5,053 nucleotides of DNA from JAHCHG01 sp038251885 (GTDB lineage: Bacteria; Acidobacteriota; Blastocatellia; Pyrinomonadales; Pyrinomonadaceae), in contig JBBSAX010000309.1 of NCBI GenBank assembly GCA_038251885.1, forward strand, positions 1 through 5,053. The letters are read 5' to 3'. Both the position numbers and the translations under genes were made by a program. Positions within the stretch are counted from its first letter, which is position 1, and every line of letters starts with the position of its first letter. Below, one piece after another: positions 1 to 5,053 of the stretch. The notes under the pieces are model-generated. The model was not told the origin of the DNA. It searched no databases and saw nothing but the letters and a program-made list of their open reading frames with translations.

Positions 1-51
1 GACTGCAAAGGAGCGTGCTGTTAGTGTTATTGAACACGCTCCTTTGCAGTC
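1..51. repeat. Perfect 17-bp inverted repeat bounded by GACTG/CAGTC
   Basis: Arms 1-17 and 35-51 are exact reverse complements around a 17-nt spacer. Each arm begins GACTGCAAAGGAGCG when read inward. The arm may continue beyond the left edge, so the true length is unknown. No T-run follows position 51 on the plus strand, so it does not look like a plus-strand terminator; a minus-strand T-run would lie outside the window. The outer GACTG and the internal GGAGCG are shared with the longer element at 2034-2168. This suggests, but does not prove, that both belong to one family of REP- or MITE-like palindromes. Confidence 0.8.
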
Positions 52-169
52 GCGTTTCCGCCTCGCATCTCGTTTTCTACATCATCCTATTTACGCAACT
101 TGGTATAAATTTGAAATTTTGTGTCCAATTTCATTGAAAAACTATGGATTTAAGGCGTTTATTCTTTGA
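2..169 (+). CDS. Possible C-terminal tail of an unidentified gene, cut by the left window edge
   Basis: This plus-strand frame is open from the window edge for 55 codons and stops at TGA 167-169. It is rich in aromatic and basic residues in its second half, for example HHPIYATWYKFEILCP, and ends KNYGFKAFIL. I recognise no family. It would converge on the Agl23-type gene, with 46 nt between the two stops, a normal layout for the end of a gene. Against it, 55 open codons can occur by chance in DNA of this composition, and the first 17 codons coincide with a perfect inverted repeat, which is unusual in coding DNA. No start codon is claimed because the frame enters from outside. If it is not coding, the stretch 52-215 holds nothing else I can identify. 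Confidence 0.35.
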   Translation, partial: TAKERAVSVIEHAPLQSRFRLASRFLHHPIYATWYKFEILCPISLKNYGFKAFIL

Positions 170-215
170 AATTCAGAGTTCAAAACACTGCGCTTTTAAT
201 GCCGTTCAGAGCCGT

Positions 216-2021
216 TTAATTAATTTCTACAGGTTCATTTAATTTATAAAGTTCTGTCGCATCCGCATCTGCAATGTCTTTTCTGACTAATAACATTAAT
301 TCAACACCCGGACGAAGCGGATATGTGCCGACGTATTTGTAATGTGCGCCGTATCTTTCGTTTAGTTCCGGCTCTTGCGCTTTTGATGCGACGATCATTT
401 CCGCTGTGTTCACATCAATCAAACTTCCGCCGAATTTCGCGTTCGGGTAATTATTCATATACCACGGCATTGACCAATAATCGGGCGAAACGATCTCGAT
501 TGTCGCTTCTTTTCCTTTGCCGCTTTTGTCGGCGTAATACTCGACTTTATTGACAAGATCAAGAAATCCGCGTTTTGTGTGAGCATAAATATACGCCATC
601 GAATCGTCGTCGTAGCGCAGAAAATTTATGTCGTAAGTTTGGTAAGCCAACACGACTGCCGCAGTTGAAGCAAGAATTCCGGCGGCAATTTTATACCAAA
701 AATCGTGCAAACGTGCGATTTCATTAATGCCGTAACCGCCGATTATGCACATCGGCAAAAGAAACGAAAGCGCAAGCCACGGTGTTTTATATGGAATAAT
801 CGTGTAAGCGGCGAAAAGTCCGAACGCCCAAAGTCCCGTGAACATTGCAAATCGGTGTTTTCCTTTAATAAAAGCAATTGAAGTTCCAAGCGCGGAAAGC
901 AAAAATATCACTAATTCGAGTTGCAAACCCCATTTGAAATATGCCCAAATTCCGTTTTGCGTGTGATCGGCAGTTCCGGTTTTCGTCCAGATCATATACG
1001 CTTCAAATGCACCGAGAATACCGTTCGGATATGTAAAAAATGATGAGAAAAATAAAACTCCGAGATAGATAAAAATGAAAGCGCACGCCGCAATTGTTAA
1101 GAGCAAATCGGTCGAATCCCCGATGCGCGTCCGAAAATTTCCCCACGTCAAAGCGACAGATTCGAGTTCGTTTTCTTCCGGTTTTACTTTATAAATTTTC
1201 TGCCAAATAATTATGCAGAAACACGCGATTGCCATCGTTCCGAGCGTAATAAACGCCGTTTCTTTAGTCGCAAAAAGCATTACCGCCGAAGCCGAAGCTA
1301 AAATCAAATAAATCGGTCTGCCATCGTTCCAAGCGAAAAGCATCCGCATAATCATAAAAACCAAAATCGCTTCGACAGCAAATAAACTGATACGCAAAGC
1401 CCAGAGCAAAACGGCATTTTCTCCAGCGGCAAAAGTGGAAATATTTATCACCGTCGGCAGGAAACAAACGAGCAAAATCAAAGTCATCGTTGCCGTTGCA
1501 ACCGCGCCGACTTTGCGTTTTTCGTAAAAATATAAAACTCCGACGACAATTCCCAAACTAAAAAAGACAAACAGAATTTCGTGAATAAAATAGCGCGAAA
1601 TATAAACCATTCCGGGCGAAAGCGCGAGAAAAAGCGCGGCGGAAAGTGCGCCGATTTTGCCGATCCAACGATACAAATAAAGCGCGAGAACAACCGTCAA
1701 AACCCCGAAAATCGCCACGCTCGAACGAATCGAAATCGTATTCAAACCGAAGATTTTTGAAAAAGCGAGTGCGAAATAATATAGATCGGGTCCGTGATAA
1801 TTTGCCGGATCATACTTGTAAACACCTTCGCGAAAAAGCGTCGTCAGAAAAAATCCGTTCACGCCTTCATCGTGATGCAAAGGCTTTAATGTCAATTGCC
1901 AAAATCGCAAAAACGTCGCAATCGCTGTAACTGCAATACAGCCGAAAACCCATAATTTATCGGATATTTGATTTCTGTCCGCTGTTTGAATTTCTTCAAA
2001 ATTTTCTTTATCTGTATTCAT
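216..2021 (-). CDS. Agl23-type (TIGR03663 family) multi-pass membrane glycosyltransferase
   Basis: This 601-residue integral membrane protein matches the family named flippase activity-associated protein Agl23 (TIGR03663), a GT-C-like group related to protein mannosyltransferases. Visible hallmarks, in order, are LKPLHHDEGVNGFF at about 45-58, which carries the acidic pair expected in the first GT-C outer loop; NYHGPDLYYFAL at 74-85; SRYFIHEILFVFF at 142-154; ATKETAFIT at 251-259; IPYKTPWL at 409-416; YAHT at 479-482; and YWSMPWYM at 515-522. About 12-14 hydrophobic helices lie between 24 and 461, after a polar N-terminus of about 22 residues, and a soluble domain fills 462-601. The likely role is transfer of a polyprenyl-phosphate-linked sugar at the outer face of the membrane; donor and acceptor are unknown. 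The ATG at 2019-2021 is chosen because the next Met is residue 138. No Shine-Dalgarno sequence is seen before it. The stop is TAA. Confidence 0.9.
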   Translation of the reverse strand: MNTDKENFEEIQTADRNQISDKLWVFGCIAVTAIATFLRFWQLTLKPLHHDEGVNGFFLTTLFREGVYKYDPANYHGPDLYYFALAFSKIFGLNTISIRSSVAIFGVLTVVLALYLYRWIGKIGALSAALFLALSPGMVYISRYFIHEILFVFFSLGIVVGVLYFYEKRKVGAVATATMTLILLVCFLPTVINISTFAAGENAVLLWALRISLFAVEAILVFMIMRMLFAWNDGRPIYLILASASAVMLFATKETAFITLGTMAIACFCIIIWQKIYKVKPEENELESVALTWGNFRTRIGDSTDLLLTIAACAFIFIYLGVLFFSSFFTYPNGILGAFEAYMIWTKTGTADHTQNGIWAYFKWGLQLELVIFLLSALGTSIAFIKGKHRFAMFTGLWAFGLFAAYTIIPYKTPWLALSFLLPMCIIGGYGINEIARLHDFWYKIAAGILASTAAVVLAYQTYDINFLRYDDDSMAYIYAHTKRGFLDLVNKVEYYADKSGKGKEATIEIVSPDYWSMPWYMNNYPNAKFGGSLIDVNTAEMIVASKAQEPELNERYGAHYKYVGTYPLRPGVELMLLVRKDIADADATELYKLNEPVEIN

Positions 2022-2033
2022 TTTCGTTTTAAG

Positions 2034-2168
2034 GACTGGAGCGCAAGCGGCTCGCTTGCATCGTCACGGTAGCGGCGGAACGACGTTTGATTATAATCAA
2101 GTTTATTTCAGCGCAAACGCTTTTTCGTGCTTATGCGCTCGTGCAAGCGAGCTGCTTGCACTCCAGTC
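2034..2168. mobile_element. 135-bp palindromic element with 27-bp terminal inverted repeats (REP/MITE-like)
   Basis: Arms 2034-2060 and 2142-2168 are inverted copies that match at 25 of 27 positions. The outer ends are GACTGGAGCG on the left and GCACTCCAGTC on the right. Both differences are transitions, so on each RNA strand one becomes a G-U pair. The 81-bp centre contains a 14-bp perfect palindrome at 2087-2100 and a nested pair AGCGCA (2110-2115) / TGCGCT (2134-2139). The element fills the gap between the two membrane-protein genes almost completely: it begins 6 nt after the stop of the upstream gene and ends 12 nt before the start codon of the downstream one. It has no coding capacity, so any movement would need a helper such as a REP-associated (RAYT) transposase elsewhere. 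No obvious target duplication is seen at its edges. Confidence 0.75.
2087..2100 (-). promoter_or_regulatory. 14-bp perfect palindrome with a TATAAT hexamer on both strands; candidate -10 box
   Basis: The sequence TTGATTATAATCAA is its own reverse complement and presents an exact TATAAT on each strand (plus 2092-2097; minus 2095-2090). On the minus strand it lies about 70 nt before the Agl23-type start codon, so it could serve as the -10 box of that gene. No good -35 partner exists; the best at 16-nt spacing is TTTGCG, which matches TTGACA at three of six positions. A dyad of this size could also be an operator or simply the inner part of the repeat element. Promoter function is inference. Confidence 0.35.
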
Positions 2169-2174
2169 AAAAAA

Positions 2175-4277
2175 TTATTTTACTTTATAAACCTTAAATT
2201 GACCGACTTCGGCGACGACCGGAAATTTGCTGAAAAATTCTTCATTTATCACAAACGGTCGGTATTTTTCAGCCGCATAACTTCGGACTTCGGGACTTAT
2301 TAAAACATATTCGATGCCGTATTTTCGAAGTAGAATCTCGGTCGAACCTTCGCCGGCGTAGATTCTTCGCAAATCTTCTTCGCGTTCGGCGTAATCAATT
2401 CCGTGCGAAGAAAGATGTCCGCCATAGCGCATTACGGAGCGTCTGCCGGTCAAAACCACAGCCGAATTATACGTCGGTGCATTCAAAAATAAAGAGTCCG
2501 GCGCGGTTTTGATTTTAATTAAACGCGCCGTTTCAACCGCGTCTTTGCTGAACACATTATTATTTATCGTGCCGGTAATCGTTCGCCATACATCGAGAGA
2601 ACCTGCAAAAATCAAAACGATTAAACAACCGATTGCCGCGATCTTAAATAAAACATCTTTTACCCAAAGTTTTGCCAAAAGCCAAGCCACAAACGGAATC
2701 GAACCGACAAACCAATAAATTAAAACTTTAATATTATCCCATTCCCACGGTGCGAGTTTTATTGTATTTGAGACAACGAAAAGCAGAAAAAACGGAACGT
2801 AAAAGTACAAAAGCGGAGAAATTTCAAATGTTTCGTTCGTTGTTAGTTGTTCGTTGTTAGTTATTTTTTTCTTGTTTCTCTTTTCTTGTCCCGTGTCATT
2901 CGTTTCTTGTCCCGCAACTTTGCGGTTTAAAATTCTCCAAACAATTCCGGCAATTAAAACCGGAATAAAAAATCCCGTATTTTTCAGCCAAAACCACAAA
3001 AAATTGTCTTTGCGCGAATCCCAACCGAAATGCCACGCAATAAATTCGCTCAGATGAGTCGCACTTCCCGTCGTGATCCACAAAAGCGCGGGAATTGCGA
3101 CAATCGCCGTTCCGATGCCGAAGGAAATCCATTCGCGCCATTTATCGGGACGAAAAAAGAAAAGACACGCGGTTACAATAAATAAAACAAGAAGACTGTG
3201 CGCGTGAATCAGCGGCAGAGTTCCGGCAAGCAAGCCGACGAGAAAAGGAGAAAAAGAGAAAAAGAGAAAAGGAGATTTTGCATTTTTAGATTTTGCATTT
3301 AATCCGTGTTCATCTGTGTTTATCTGTGGATAATTTTCTTTCTTCGCTGTAAAAATCTCCCAGATTTTTGTCAAAACAATTAACGTCAAAGGCATTCCGA
3401 ATAAAAGACTCCGCTGAGTCATAAATAGCACGACGAGCGAATTGCCCCAACGAAATTTTTCGCTGATCGTATAATCTCGCGGCAGATTTCCCAAGAATTC
3501 AAACAAGCCTTTGCCGCTTTCCCAGAAATCTTTAGCAAACCACAAAAACCCAAGTCCACCGCTGAAAAGTAGAATCAAAGGTGCGATCTTTCCGGCGAGT
3601 TTGTTATTTGTCAGTTTGAAAACGAATTTTTCAAATATGACGACGAGTGAAAATCCCCACAAAGCGTTTTGCACGAGCATCGCGTTTTCCACGCTTGCGC
3701 CGGCTTTTACTAAAAACGCCGTAATTAAATCGGCGATAAACGGATAAGTAAATTTCGCGTCTGCAAACGAAGGATTTTGCGGCGGAAAATTTTGCCCGTC
3801 GGTAAAAGAAAAGATCGCTCCCAAATGAAACGGCAGATCGCCTAAATTCTGCGACGCACCTGTGAAAATGCCGTTTTCATTAACAAGCATCGCGCGTTCA
3901 AAAAACAGCCAGAGCATTATAAAGATCGAAACGTAATATAAAAAGCGGAAAAACTTCTTAAAACTCGTTCCTTGAAAACGGCTTTTTGCCATTTGTTTGT
4001 CGTAGCGAAATCTTTTTTTGACAGATTCTTTGTTAAGCAACATCAAGGGCAAAACCGTGATAAGAAGCGCGAGAAAAACCGTTATATTTGATAATCCCAT
4101 CAAACACGCCAGCAAAAATCCGGCAATACCGAAAACGGCGGAACCGACAATATTTCCTGCCGAAAACCGCCACAAAAGCGTCTGATCTTCCGCAAACAAA
4201 TAAGTCAAAGCCGCGCCGCCGAATGTGATTAATATAAGAATTGTTAAAGCAATAAACATAGAAATTGAAAAAGGCAT
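2175..4277 (-). CDS. Large multi-pass membrane protein, probable GT-C-type glycosyltransferase
   Basis: This 700-residue protein has roughly 14 hydrophobic helices and a soluble C-terminal domain (about 575-700), the usual architecture of GT-C glycosyltransferases. The first large outer loop holds NLGDLPFHLG at 144-153, with Asp147 and His151 where GT-C enzymes place catalytic or metal-binding acidic residues. Other notable motifs are FTYPF (176-180), MTQRS (286-290) and LPLIHAHS (354-361). The C-terminal part (about 612-661: GRRSVMRYGG, then REEDLRRIYAG, then RKYGIEYVLI) resembles the tail of many uncharacterised membrane glycosyltransferases. I cannot assign the exact family, donor or acceptor. 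Two polar loops, about 311-337 and 454-485, are encoded by repeat DNA and are probably dispensable. The ATG at 4275-4277 lies inside a terminator hairpin; Met7 (4257-4259) is the alternative start. Neither has a well-placed ribosome binding site, as the nearest GAGG is 14 nt before the first ATG. The gene shares orientation with the next gene downstream. Confidence 0.75.
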   Translation of the reverse strand: MPFSISMFIALTILILITFGGAALTYLFAEDQTLLWRFSAGNIVGSAVFGIAGFLLACLMGLSNITVFLALLITVLPLMLLNKESVKKRFRYDKQMAKSRFQGTSFKKFFRFLYYVSIFIMLWLFFERAMLVNENGIFTGASQNLGDLPFHLGAIFSFTDGQNFPPQNPSFADAKFTYPFIADLITAFLVKAGASVENAMLVQNALWGFSLVVIFEKFVFKLTNNKLAGKIAPLILLFSGGLGFLWFAKDFWESGKGLFEFLGNLPRDYTISEKFRWGNSLVVLFMTQRSLLFGMPLTLIVLTKIWEIFTAKKENYPQINTDEHGLNAKSKNAKSPFLFFSFSPFLVGLLAGTLPLIHAHSLLVLFIVTACLFFFRPDKWREWISFGIGTAIVAIPALLWITTGSATHLSEFIAWHFGWDSRKDNFLWFWLKNTGFFIPVLIAGIVWRILNRKVAGQETNDTGQEKRNKKKITNNEQLTTNETFEISPLLYFYVPFFLLFVVSNTIKLAPWEWDNIKVLIYWFVGSIPFVAWLLAKLWVKDVLFKIAAIGCLIVLIFAGSLDVWRTITGTINNNVFSKDAVETARLIKIKTAPDSLFLNAPTYNSAVVLTGRRSVMRYGGHLSSHGIDYAEREEDLRRIYAGEGSTEILLRKYGIEYVLISPEVRSYAAEKYRPFVINEEFFSKFPVVAEVGQFKVYKVK
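2835..2862. repeat. Perfect tandem duplication of a 14-mer inside the 700-aa gene
   Basis: Two identical copies of GTTCGTTGTTAGTT sit head to tail at 2835-2848 and 2849-2862. On the coding strand they supply most of the polar loop ITNNEQLTTNETFE (about residues 472-485). The unit is not a multiple of three, so one copy gained or lost would shift the frame of the gene. The present frame is intact. Confidence 0.85.
2882..2914. repeat. Direct repeat of TTTCTTGTCCCG, period 21, inside the 700-aa gene
   Basis: The 12-mer TTTCTTGTCCCG occurs at 2882-2893 and again at 2903-2914, exactly 21 nt apart, so the two copies are in the same reading frame. They encode the paired GQE motifs in AGQETNDTGQEKRNKKK (residues 455-471). 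Together with the 14-mer tandem just downstream in the gene, it forms a low-complexity polar linker of about 30 residues between two membrane helices. Confidence 0.75.
3240..3275. repeat. 36-nt pure purine tract with GAGAAAAA units inside the 700-aa gene
   Basis: Every base from 3240 to 3275 on the plus strand is A or G, with GAGAAAAA-like units at 8-nt spacing. The minus (coding) strand is therefore a pyrimidine run, read as the Phe/Ser-rich stretch SPFLFFSFSPFL (335-346) at the start of a membrane helix. Homopurine tracts of this kind are prone to slippage. Confidence 0.8.
3273..3300. repeat. 13-bp direct repeat AGATTTTGCATTT, period 15
   Basis: Exact copies lie at 3273-3285 and 3288-3300. 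The 15-nt period keeps frame, and the copies encode the duplicated NAKSKNAKS segment (residues 327-335). The unit adjoins the purine tract on one side and the decamer array on the other, making a compound repeat island of about 93 nt in one loop-coding region. Confidence 0.85.
3303..3332. repeat. Three-unit decamer array (TCCGTGTTCA, TCTGTGTTTA, TCTGTGGATA) inside a coding region
   Basis: Three consecutive 10-nt units share the core TCyGTG. This resembles the ATCTGTGTTCATCTGTGG-type repeat that I recall as widespread in intergenic DNA of several bacterial phyla; that link is from memory, without a search. Here it is translated on the minus strand as YPQINTDEHG (316-325), in a loop expected to face the cytoplasm. 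Confidence 0.7.
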
Positions 4278-4294
4278 ACAAATCGGGTATGCCT
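4268..4294 (-). terminator. Rho-independent terminator after the DUF2283-like gene, overlapping the next start codon
   Basis: On the minus strand an 8-bp perfect stem (AGGCATAC paired with GTATGCCT, arms 4287-4294 and 4272-4279) encloses a 7-nt loop and is followed directly by five T residues (4272-4268). It begins 27 nt after the TGA of the DUF2283-like gene, a standard position. The second stem arm contains the ATG (4277-4275) of the 700-residue membrane protein, and the first arm contains the only nearby Shine-Dalgarno-like AGG. Folding could therefore both end transcription of the upstream module and hide the next gene's start. The stem is short with half G-C pairs, so its strength is probably modest. 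Confidence 0.6.
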
Positions 4295-4321
4295 CAATAA
4301 TTTAGGAAAGAAATATAAACT

Positions 4322-4579
4322 TCAAACCGCCGAAAAAACCCCGTAAATCTCTAAAACTTCAATACTTACGAGTTTGTCATGGTTATCGAAATTATAAATA
4401 ATTCCGTTTTCCATATCGCCTTTGCTGCGAACGCAAACCTCTCTCGAATAAAGTATAAAAAGCAAATCCGCATCTTTTTGATATTCAAATTTTATCCAAT
4501 CATTCGGAATATCGCCGCGTACTTTGGCAAGTTCGATAAGTTCGTTTGTTTGATTTTTTGTTATTTGTCTGATTGCCAT
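4322..4579 (-). CDS. Small DUF2283-like protein, possible antitoxin partner
   Basis: This 85-residue soluble protein resembles DUF2283. The segment FEYQKDADLLFILYS (31-45) matches the family's opening strand pattern (Y-x-x-x-A-D-x-L-x-I-x-x), then a GIIYNFDNHDKLVSIEVLEIYG-like half follows at 59-80 (key residues Gly59, Tyr62, Asp65, Ile73, Glu74). An N-terminal helix of about 25 residues (ITKNQTNELIELAKVRGDIP) precedes the domain. DUF2283 has no firmly known biochemical activity; such genes often sit beside small toxin-like genes, and here the neighbour is one. The ATG at 4577-4579 lies 19 nt inside the restored upstream reading frame and has no clear Shine-Dalgarno, suggesting translational coupling that the upstream nonsense codon may now weaken. 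Antitoxin function is inference. Confidence 0.65.
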   Translation of the reverse strand: MAIRQITKNQTNELIELAKVRGDIPNDWIKFEYQKDADLLFILYSREVCVRSKGDMENGIIYNFDNHDKLVSIEVLEIYGVFSAV

Positions 4580-4926
4580 ATTACTAAATTTTTATTATAG
4601 CTTTCATCAATAAATGGCGCGATAATAAAACCGTCATCGGCGTTTATTTCACGATAAATTACGTGAAGCCATTACTTTCGACCGACATTGCAAACCGCAA
4701 TTTTCGAGCCTTTATGTCCGCGCAGAATAAATTCCGGCTTTTCAATCGTCATTAAAACATCATCATAATAACCTTTCATATATGGATGTCTTTCGACGAT
4801 ATGTTCGAACCATCGCTCAAAAGTCAACCGAATCGGAATTCCGTTTATAGATTTTACAACATCTAAATTCATTGTGCCTAGAAAATTACCATAAATTGAA
4901 GTCAAAGGTTTATAGGGCTTATTCAA
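4561..4926 (-). pseudogene. BECR-fold (RelE/colicin-like) toxin-like gene broken by an in-frame TAA
   Basis: The frame reads SINGIPIRLTFERWFEHIVE (26-45, counted from the TTG), then RHPYMKGYYDDVLMTIEKPE and FILRGHKGSKIAVCNVGRK, and stops at TAA (4674-4672). The same frame then continues without shift for 36 codons (WLHVIYREINADDGFIIAPF and beyond) to TAA at 4563-4561. This looks like the missing C-terminal half of the same small domain: HI-x4-HP, K-P-E-x-I, then W-L-x-V-x-Y. The pattern resembles phage/polymorphic-toxin PBECR nucleases and RelE-like proteins; the family is not certain. Restored, the gene overlaps the DUF2283-like start by 19 nt, as toxin-antitoxin pairs do. No ATG, GTG or TTG occurs between the TAA and the end, so the C-terminal part is unlikely to be made alone. 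The likely start is ATG 4870-4872 (codon 19, with AGG 4 nt upstream). The TTG at 4924-4926 overlaps the preceding stop and is less convincing. Confidence 0.7.
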
Positions 4927-5051
4927 AGTAGGGAATCTAAAGGAGTCATTATCAAACTCAAGGCTTTATCTATCAGAGCATCATAATATCGCCTTGCTTT
5001 AGCGATGTTTTCCCAGCCTATTTTTCTTAATATCCCAATTGTTAAGTTGTT
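4923..5051 (-). CDS. C-terminal tail of a probable DDE transposase, cut by the right window edge
   Basis: A minus-strand frame is open from the window edge for 42 codons and ends at TGA (4925-4923). It reads NNLTIGILRKIGWENIAKAR, then RYYDALIDKALSLI, then MTPLDSLL. The pattern N-L-x-I-x-L-L-R-x-x-G-x-x-N-I-A-x-A-x-R-x-x-x-x-x-x-x-x-A-L resembles the C-terminal end of transposases in the ISAs1/IS4-like DDE group. The catalytic part lies outside the window, so whether the element is complete cannot be judged. No terminal inverted repeat could be defined within the 130 nt seen here. It lies directly upstream of the toxin-like pseudogene, which suggests the small module arrived with or beside an insertion sequence. 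The assignment comes from a short stretch only. Confidence 0.45.
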   Translation of the reverse strand, partial: NNLTIGILRKIGWENIAKARRYYDALIDKALSLIMTPLDSLL

Positions 5052-5053
5052 TA

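Noticed and set aside
74..151. Short minus-strand reading frames after the Agl23-type gene, such as the 15-codon one starting MKLDTKF
   Set aside because: Very short, without a ribosome binding site or recognisable pattern; expected by chance.
165..184. Small inverted repeat TTTGAA / TTCAAA as a terminator for the convergent genes
   Set aside because: Only six A-T-rich pairs and no T-run on either strand. I cannot support terminator function.
323..553. Plus-strand open frame of 76 codons, and similar frames at 1646-1930, 2509-2718, 2854-3057, 3511-3747
   Set aside because: They lie antisense to well-supported membrane-protein genes and have arginine- or serine-rich compositions typical of shadow frames, with no recognisable domain.
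2828..2925. Repeat cluster considered as a CRISPR-like array
   Set aside because: Units are 12-14 nt, contiguous or at 21-nt period, with no unique spacers, and they are translated in frame within a gene.
4379..4600. Plus-strand open frame of 73 codons opposite the DUF2283-like gene
   Set aside because: The opposite strand matches a known family and has operon structure; this frame has no recognisable pattern.
4672..4674. TAA read as a reassigned sense codon or recoding signal
   Set aside because: TAA is the normal stop of both large membrane-protein genes in this window, and no recoding structure is apparent; a nonsense mutation or sequence error is simpler.

Overview
This 5 kb window has moderate-to-low GC. 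It looks like a bacterial chromosome rich in short dispersed repeats, and all well-supported genes read on the minus strand. The mix of an Agl23-type glycosyltransferase, GACTG-bounded inverted repeats and decamer repeats of the TCTGTGTTTA type reminds me of Acidobacteriota, class Blastocatellia. That placement is recall and inference; the window contains no phylogenetic marker gene.

Read in the direction of transcription (right to left), the window holds five parts. (1) At the right edge is a 43-codon tail that resembles the C-terminus of a DDE transposase. (2) Next is a small two-gene module. Its first gene resembles a BECR-fold (RelE/colicin-like) toxin and is broken by one in-frame TAA. 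Its second gene is a DUF2283-like protein whose start overlaps the restored end of the first by 19 nt. (3) A hairpin plus T-tract terminator follows, and it contains the start codon of the next gene. (4) That gene encodes a 700-residue multi-pass membrane protein of GT-C glycosyltransferase type. Two of its hydrophilic loops are encoded by simple-sequence and decamer repeats of the kind usually found between genes. (5) A 135-bp element with 27-bp terminal inverted repeats fills almost the whole gap before a 601-residue Agl23-family (TIGR03663-type) membrane glycosyltransferase.

At the left edge, a perfect 17-bp inverted repeat, again bounded by GACTG/CAGTC, lies in a plus-strand open frame that enters from outside the window and ends 46 nt short of the Agl23-type stop codon. 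It may be the tail of a convergent gene.

The two large membrane proteins probably work at the cytoplasmic membrane on polyprenyl-linked sugars for a surface glycan or glycoprotein. They have the same orientation and similar layout: many helices, then a soluble C-terminal domain. The small module beside the transposase tail looks like acquired accessory DNA with a decayed toxin-like gene. The most unusual points are the clean nonsense mutation, the terminator that shares bases with a start codon, and repeat DNA used as in-frame loop sequence. I found no CRISPR array, tRNA or rRNA.
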